A stretch of DNA of 64,000 bases from Haloplanus rubicundus (GTDB lineage: Archaea; Halobacteriota; Halobacteria; Halobacteriales; Haloferacaceae). The notes under the pieces are model-generated. The model saw nothing but the letters and a program-made list of their open reading frames with translations. It was not told the DNA's origin and did not search any database. Below are positions 60,019 to 64,000 of the stretch, piece after piece. The DNA is taken from contig NZ_CP031148.1 in the NCBI RefSeq assembly GCF_003342675.1, positions 2,790,001 to 2,854,000 of the forward strand. The letters are read 5' to 3'. The number at the start of each line of letters is the position of its first letter. Position 1 is the stretch's first letter. Made by a program: the position numbers and the translations under genes.

Positions 60019-60282
60019 ATGTCGAACGATCCGTCCGACCGGTCCGTCGCCGAAGGGCAGACGTGGCTGGACGTCGTCGACGACGTACTCGATACGGCCA
60101 TCGACCGCGAGGAGGACCTCGAGTGTACGTTCGAGGAGGTGACCGTCGACGTGCCCCTGCGGATGGACTCGGAGTCGGAGTTCGCGCGGTGGCATCTCGA
60201 CGGCACCGTCCGCGTCCACGTCGAGGGGATGCGCGGCCCGCTGGCGGACTGGCTCCACTGGTGGTCGAGACAGCTCTCCTGA
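60019..60282 (+). CDS. Small acidic hypothetical protein
   Basis: A protein of 87 residues, soluble, with TWLDVVDDVLDTAIDREED, a beta-rich middle (CTFEEVTVDVPLRM, WHLDGTVRVHVEG) and an aromatic end DWLHWWSRQLS. The fold may be alpha/beta; no family is recognised. It is followed after nine bases by the YegP-like gene. Starts at 60007 or 60019 are both possible. Confidence 0.66.
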   Translation: MSNDPSDRSVAEGQTWLDVVDDVLDTAIDREEDLECTFEEVTVDVPLRMDSESEFARWHLDGTVRVHVEGMRGPLADWLHWWSRQLS

Positions 60283-60291
60283 TCTTCGCGT

Positions 60292-60480
60292 ATGGCTTCC
60301 GCGACGTTCCAGCTGATCGAAACGCCGGAGGGGTTTCGGTGGCGCCTCCGAACCGACGACGGTGCCGTCGTGGCGACGAGCGACGGCGTCTACGACACCG
60401 AACACGCCGCGGCGCGCGACGTACAGCGGCTCAAGCGCGTCGCCCCCGACGCGGGCGTCGAGTCGGTCGACGCCGCGTGA
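60292..60480 (+). CDS. YegP/DUF1508-family small protein
   Basis: A protein of 62 residues with the DUF1508 pattern: ATFQLIETPEGFRWRLRTDDG then VVATSDGVYDTEHAA, one beta-beta-beta-alpha unit. The family is of unknown role; bacterial members often have two repeats, this has one. It is probably co-transcribed with the gene at 60019. The following 219-base gap holds a TATA (see the gene at 60700) and nothing else recognised. Confidence 0.85.
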   Translation: MASATFQLIETPEGFRWRLRTDDGAVVATSDGVYDTEHAAARDVQRLKRVAPDAGVESVDAA

Positions 60481-60665
60481 GACGGACAGCCGACGCCGTC
60501 GGCATGCTCCGGAGAGGGAGGTCCGTTACGCCCGGAGCACGTATCCGGCATCGGACTCCCGTCGGGTCCCGACCCGTCGACGCCACTGGATTATGTCAAT
60601 TTTTCGGAGGTGGCGACGAGCTTCGACTGCCTCGGCTGTTCGAACCACCCATTCCTGTAGGTAAG

Positions 60666-60673
60666 GCTATATC
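60666..60673 (+). promoter_or_regulatory. TATA box for leaderless gene at 60700
   Basis: GCTATATC lies 27-34 nt before the ATG at 60700, consistent with a leaderless transcript. Confidence 0.55.
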
Positions 60674-60699
60674 TTCACAAAACCAACGTGGTGTCGGTC

Positions 60700-61122
60700 A
60701 TGTCACAACCAGCCGAAAGCGGATCGATCGAGGGAGTAGTGTTCCACCCGCCGGGCGAGGACGTGCTCCCCGAACTGGAGGCGCCCGAGGTTCCCACGGA
60801 ACCGTCCGTGTTCGAGGGCGAAGAAGGACAGTCCTGGCACGTCCCACTGTACGTGGGCGTCACTGCCGACGTTATCCTCAGAGACGAACACCTCGAAATC
60901 AGCGTCGTCGCGTTCGGTGAGCGGGTCGAACACCTGAAGTTGGAGAAGAAGCCGGGCGGAAAGACCAGCGGCACCGGAGCGTTCGAGTTACCTGCCGTCA
61001 AGGGCAAGGTCACGTTCGTCGCCGACTGGAGGAAGAAGACGCTCGACGTGGACGGCTCGATCTGTGGCTGGGCCTGGACCTGGCAGTGCACGAGCATCGA
61101 CAAACAGATCGCTTCCTGGTGA
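60700..61122 (+). CDS. Hypothetical protein with Trp-rich C-terminus
   Basis: A protein of 140 residues, soluble and without a signal peptide. The first 80 residues are acidic; a beta-rich core (HVPLYVGVTADVILRDEHLEI) follows, then a basic stretch LKLEKKPGGKTSG and the C-terminal DGSICGWAWTWQCTSIDKQ with two cysteines nine apart and three tryptophans. Its lysine content is high for a halophile protein. I do not recognise the family. An in-frame ATG at 60688 is less likely given the TATA spacing. Confidence 0.68.
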   Translation: MSQPAESGSIEGVVFHPPGEDVLPELEAPEVPTEPSVFEGEEGQSWHVPLYVGVTADVILRDEHLEISVVAFGERVEHLKLEKKPGGKTSGTGAFELPAVKGKVTFVADWRKKTLDVDGSICGWAWTWQCTSIDKQIASW

Positions 61123-61196
61123 GCCCGCCGTCCGCTGTTGCTCGGACCGCCGCGACGAACCGGCACCCGGCGACGGTCGATCCGTACGATCGACGG

Positions 61197-61928
61197 CTAC
61201 CACCCCTCGAATTTGTCGCGTCGGTACACGTCGATCTCGTGGACCGTCGAGTGGTCCTGTGCGGCGGCGAAACCGATGGCGTCCGCGATCTCCTCGGGTT
61301 CGCTCACCTCGCCCGGCTCGAAGCGCTCGGCGAAGGAGTCACCGTCGTCGCCGCCGAACTCCGTCCGCACCTCCGTCGGGTTGACGACGGTGACGCCGAC
61401 GCCGTCCGGTCCGGACTGCCCCTCGACCCCGTGGGCGAACCCCCGAACCCACCACTTCGTCGCCGAGTAGACGGGGTTGCCGGGGCGGGGGTACTGCCCC
61501 GCGAAACTCCCGACGAAGATCAGGTTGCCGTCCGACGCCGCGAGGTGGGGCAGGGCCGCCCGCGTCGCGAAGAAGACGCCGTCGACGTTCGTGTCCATCA
61601 TCGCTCGGTAGTCCTCCGTCGACAGGTCGGCCACGTCGCCGCCGCGGCCCAGTCCGGCGTTGTTGACGAGGACGTCGAGGCCGTCCCACTCCGCCGCGAC
61701 GGTGTCGATCAGGCCCTCGACGGCCGCCTCGTCGCGGACGTCCGTCGGCACCACCAGCGTCTCCGTGCCGTACTCCGTCTCCAGATCGGCCGCGATCTCG
61801 GCCAGTCGGTCCTCGCTCCGCGCGGCGAGGGCGACCCGCGCCCCTCGGCTCGCGAACTCGTGTGCGGTCGCTTCCCCGATGCCGGAACTCGCACCCGTGA
61901 CGATAGTCGCGCTGTCGTCGAGACTCAT
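61197..61928 (-). CDS. Short-chain dehydrogenase/reductase (YdfG-like)
   Basis: A protein of 243 residues of the classical SDR family: TGASSGIGEATA binds the nucleotide, NNAG is present, and the catalytic residues are in FVGSFAGQYPRPGNPVYSATKW (Ser, Tyr, Lys). The C-terminal HEIDVYRRDKFEGW is like YdfG/serine-3-dehydrogenase-type enzymes with NADP. Substrate unknown. A TATAGTATA element lies upstream at about 61957-61967 (minus strand). Confidence 0.88.
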   Translation of the reverse strand: MSLDDSATIVTGASSGIGEATAHEFASRGARVALAARSEDRLAEIAADLETEYGTETLVVPTDVRDEAAVEGLIDTVAAEWDGLDVLVNNAGLGRGGDVADLSTEDYRAMMDTNVDGVFFATRAALPHLAASDGNLIFVGSFAGQYPRPGNPVYSATKWWVRGFAHGVEGQSGPDGVGVTVVNPTEVRTEFGGDDGDSFAERFEPGEVSEPEEIADAIGFAAAQDHSTVHEIDVYRRDKFEGW

Positions 61929-62060
61929 GGTCGTGCGATCCGACGGCCCGGAGGCCCTTTATACTATAGTCGAACCCCGACCGCGTGCCACCCTCCCACG
62001 GACGACCGAGATAGTTGCGTTTAAATATCGGCACCCCTTCGATTCGGATGCGTCGACGAC

Positions 62061-62135
62061 GCTCCGATAGTGTAGTCCGGCCAATCATATTGCCCTCTCA
62101 CGGCAATGACCAGGGTTCGAATCCCTGTCGGAGCA
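62061..62135 (+). tRNA. tRNA-Glu (anticodon CTC)
   Basis: A 75-base cloverleaf: acceptor GCTCCGA / TCGGAGC with discriminator A, a D-arm with GTGTAGTCCGGCCAATCA, the anticodon stem TTGCC / GGCAA around loop CTCTCAC (anticodon CTC, reading GAG) and T-arm CCAGGGTTCGAATCCCTG. No intron. The CCA end is not encoded, as is common in haloarchaea. Part of the 3' half recurs 101 bases downstream. Confidence 0.93.
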
Positions 62136-62214
62136 TCGAAGCGAGCGAACTTCTGTGAGCGAGTGAGACGCGGCCGATGGGATTCGAATCAGGGAGCGGT
62201 GTCGCCGCGACCGT

Positions 62215-62237
62215 GGTTCGAATCCCTGTCGAAGCAT
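62215..62237 (+). repeat. Partial copy of the tRNA-Glu 3' end
   Basis: These 23 bases repeat 62114-62136 (T-loop to 3' end and one base beyond) with one mismatch (A for G in the acceptor part). A further T-arm-like string lies at 62179-62195 on the opposite strand. Such a repeat is what integration into a tRNA 3' end leaves behind, but only 77 bases separate the copies, so at most a relic remains. Confidence 0.7.
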
Positions 62238-62249
62238 TTTCCGAACGTC

Positions 62250-62639
62250 TCACTCTGGCTGCCCGAGCCGACTGGTTTCGACGTCGCCAACTCCCAGTTC
62301 GGCAATCGCGTCCTCGATAGCCGCAGGCAGGGGCGTGAGCCGATCGCTCCCTCGGGCGTCGATTCGGACCCCATCGACCTCGACGGCCACCAGCGTTCCC
62401 CGAGAGCCCTTGGCGGCGACTTCCCACACGAACTGACGCTCGTGTGCGTCGACGGCACGAATCCGGGCTTTCGATAACCCGTTCGCACTCCGCCAGAACG
62501 GACGGTCCACGACGGTGAGCGCGCCGGCGGGCGGGACACACACCGAGTCACAGGCGGGACATCGGCCCGGATGGGGCGCCGTCCCGATGTGTCCGTACTC
62601 GTTCCCACAGTCGTAACAGCGTAGCATTTCGATGGACAT
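62250..62639 (-). CDS. Zinc-ribbon hypothetical protein
   Basis: A protein of 129 residues. The N-terminal 35 residues hold CYDCGNEYGHIG and CPACDSVC, a zinc ribbon. The remaining part is an alpha/beta domain (RQFVWEVAAKGSRGTLVAVEVDGVRID) with a helical end. I do not recognise the family. Starts at 62639 (MSIEML) or 62627 (MLRC) are possible. It is followed on the other strand side by the tRNA region. Confidence 0.68.
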   Translation of the reverse strand: MSIEMLRCYDCGNEYGHIGTAPHPGRCPACDSVCVPPAGALTVVDRPFWRSANGLSKARIRAVDAHERQFVWEVAAKGSRGTLVAVEVDGVRIDARGSDRLTPLPAAIEDAIAELGVGDVETSRLGQPE

Positions 62640-62683
62640 CTTTCGGTGGCACGGAGTCGGGGGAGCCCCCGTGGTCCTCCGGA

Positions 62684-62833
62684 TCAGTCCGACTCCGCGC
62701 GAGCGTGCATTTCCTTGACGATACGATCCTTGGCCGTGCAGTTGGGACAGGCCCGGACGTCTCCGCGACCGTCACCGAAGACGGTCACGAACCGCTGTGA
62801 GACGTGCGCGCCACAGTACGTACAGGTCGGCAT
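62684..62833 (-). CDS. Small zinc-finger protein (haloarchaeal DUF7563-like)
   Basis: A protein of 49 residues with CTYCG at residues 4-8 and CPNC at 29-32, around VSQRFVTVFGDGRGDVRA. The pattern (PTCxxCGxHVS-RF-RVFGD...ACPNC) is that of a widespread haloarchaeal microprotein of unknown function. It lies five bases after the sufB stop on the same strand and may be co-transcribed. It is too short for many gene callers. Confidence 0.78.
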   Translation of the reverse strand: MPTCTYCGAHVSQRFVTVFGDGRGDVRACPNCTAKDRIVKEMHARAESD

Positions 62834-62838
62834 AACAC

Positions 62839-64000
62839 CTAGCCGAGACTCCCCTCCATCTCGAGTTCGACGAGACGGTTGAGTTCGACCGCGTACTCGA
62901 TGGGCAGTTCCTCCGTGATCGGCTCGATGAAGCCCGAGACGATCATCTGCTTGGCGTCGTCGTCGTCGAGGCCACGGCTCTGGAGGTAGAACACGTCCTC
63001 GTCGCCGATCTTCCCCACCGTCGCCTCGTGAGCCACGTCCACCGTCGACTCGTTGATCTCCATGTACGGCATCGTGTCGGAGGTGGATTCGTTGTCGAAC
63101 ATCAGCGCGTCACACTCGACCGACGTCGAGGAGTCCGCCGCGCCGTCCGCGATGTGGACCAGCCCGCGGTAGTTCGTGCGGCCGCCGTCCTTGCTGATGG
63201 ACTTGGACTCGATGGTCGATTTCGTCTCCGGCGCGTTGTGGTACACCTTCGCCCCGGTGTCGATGTTCTGGCCCTCGCCCGCGAAGGCGATGGTGATGTG
63301 GTTGTCCGAGGCGCCGGGGCCTTTGAGCACCGTCGAGGGATACAGCATCGTCGCCTTCGACCCCATCGACCCCGAAATCCACTCCATGCGCCCGTCGGCC
63401 TCGACGAGCGCTCGCTTCGTGTTCAGGTTGTAGGTGTTTTTCGACCAGTTCTGCACGGTCGAATACTGCACGTGAGCGCCCTCGCCGACGAACACTTCGA
63501 CGCCGCCGGAGTGGAGGTTGAACGCCGAATACTTCGGCGCACTGCAGCCCTCGATGTAGTGAACTTCCGAGTTCTCTTCGGCGATGATGAGCGTGTGCTC
63601 GAACTGGCCCATCCCCTCGGAGTTCATGCGGAAGTACGCCTGCACGGGCATCTCGACCGTCGTGTCCTCGGGGACGTAGACGAACGAGCCGCCCGACCAG
63701 ATGGCGCCGTGGAGCGCCGCGAACTTGTTGTCGCTCGGGGGGACGCACTTCGTCATGAAGTGCTCGCGGACGAGGTCCTCGTGCTCCTGCACGGCCTCGT
63801 CCATGTTACAGAAGATGACGCCTTTCTCCTCCCACTGCTCCTGCATGTTCTGGTAGACGACCTCGGACTCGTACTGGGCGCCGACGCCCGAGAGGGCGTT
63901 CTTCTCGGCTTCCGGAATCCCCAGCTTGTCGAAGGTGTCCTTGATGTCGTCGGGCAGGTCCGTCCAGTCGTCGACGCTCTCGCGCGTCTCGACGTCCGGT
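62839..64000 (-). CDS. sufB: Fe-S cluster assembly scaffold SufB, C-terminal part
   Basis: About 386 residues are visible; the gene continues beyond the right edge (full family length about 476). It contains KCVPPSDNKFAALHGAIWSGGSFVYVP, EGCSAPKYSAFNLHSG, GSMGSKATMLYP and the closing VELNRLVELEMEGSLG. The cysteine in EGCSAP and the histidines of the beta-helix are those used in cluster assembly by the SufBC2D scaffold. SufC and SufD would lie elsewhere; SufC is probably just outside the window. No start is visible. Confidence 0.95.
   Translation of the reverse strand, partial: PDVETRESVDDWTDLPDDIKDTFDKLGIPEAEKNALSGVGAQYESEVVYQNMQEQWEEKGVIFCNMDEAVQEHEDLVREHFMTKCVPPSDNKFAALHGAIWSGGSFVYVPEDTTVEMPVQAYFRMNSEGMGQFEHTLIIAEENSEVHYIEGCSAPKYSAFNLHSGGVEVFVGEGAHVQYSTVQNWSKNTYNLNTKRALVEADGRMEWISGSMGSKATMLYPSTVLKGPGASDNHITIAFAGEGQNIDTGAKVYHNAPETKSTIESKSISKDGGRTNYRGLVHIADGAADSSTSVECDALMFDNESTSDTMPYMEINESTVDVAHEATVGKIGDEDVFYLQSRGLDDDDAKQMIVSGFIEPITEELPIEYAVELNRLVELEMEGSLG

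Noticed and set aside
1-64000. CRISPR array, insertion sequence or prophage
   Set aside because: No regularly spaced direct repeats, transposase, integrase or phage structural genes were seen; only the short repeats listed as features.

Overview
The window is chromosomal DNA of a haloarchaeon, probably from the Haloferax/Halorubrum side of the class. The evidence is GC-rich codon use, strongly acidic proteins, many leaderless genes with a TATA box about 27 nt before the start codon, archaeal replication proteins (GINS51, PriS), DacZ, archaeal Elp3, Agl-type N-glycosylation genes and a tRNA-Glu of archaeal type. Genus cannot be fixed from sequence alone. Apart from the cut genes at both ends, coding density is high and gene starts are often coupled by 1-4 base overlaps.

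Layout. (1) 1-9194 is a surface-glycan region: four divergent alkaline-phosphatase-superfamily (sulfatase-like) proteins, a family-61 glycosyltransferase, a hexapeptide acyltransferase, a MOP-family flippase, an AglF-like nucleotidyltransferase and AglJ. (2) 9192-26969 is mixed core metabolism: an Lrp/TRASH metal-type regulator, an MFS exporter, PurD, DacZ with a small MscS-like channel, a REC-PAS histidine kinase, Elp3, an S1/OB/DHH-like protein, two oxidoreductases and several haloarchaea-specific small proteins. (3) 25743-36183 is a redox island: a Tat-lipoprotein DyP-like protein, three overlapping small membrane genes, a TorD-like chaperone, a large HdrA/MvhD-like iron-sulfur protein and, divergently, a Tat-exported formate-dehydrogenase-type complex (Cys-ligated catalytic subunit, 4Fe-4S subunit, small membrane subunit, cytochrome b). 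Its promoter region carries two perfect inverted repeats and a DtxR-like box. (4) 37005-44438 is core: a TrkA-domain cation/proton antiporter, MutY, BolA, FumC and a PGF-CTERM metallopeptidase. (5) 44603-53834 is a near-complete cytochrome c maturation cluster (ccmE, A, B, D, C, ccdA, a thioredoxin-like protein, ccmF) built around one diheme cytochrome that matches thiosulfate dehydrogenase/tetrathionate reductase TsdA, including the unusual cysteine heme ligand. (6) 53867-64000 holds GINS51-PriS, a second MscS channel, UspA and dodecin proteins, small orphan genes, an SDR, tRNA-Glu(CTC) with a downstream partial copy of its 3' end, two zinc-ribbon proteins and the start of the suf cluster (SufB, cut by the window edge).

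How it may work together. The formate dehydrogenase would feed electrons from outside the membrane through cytochrome b into the quinone pool. The TsdA cytochrome, matured by the adjacent Ccm genes, would exchange electrons with thiosulfate/tetrathionate on the same face of the membrane. A link between the two is inference; no gene in the window joins them directly.

The most unexplained DNA element is an 87-bp palindromic repeat found twice (9192-9279 and 42766-42852). Its stem shows compensatory base changes, and in both copies it begins exactly at the stop codon of the upstream gene. A structurally similar palindrome sits immediately after a third gene (22307-22364).
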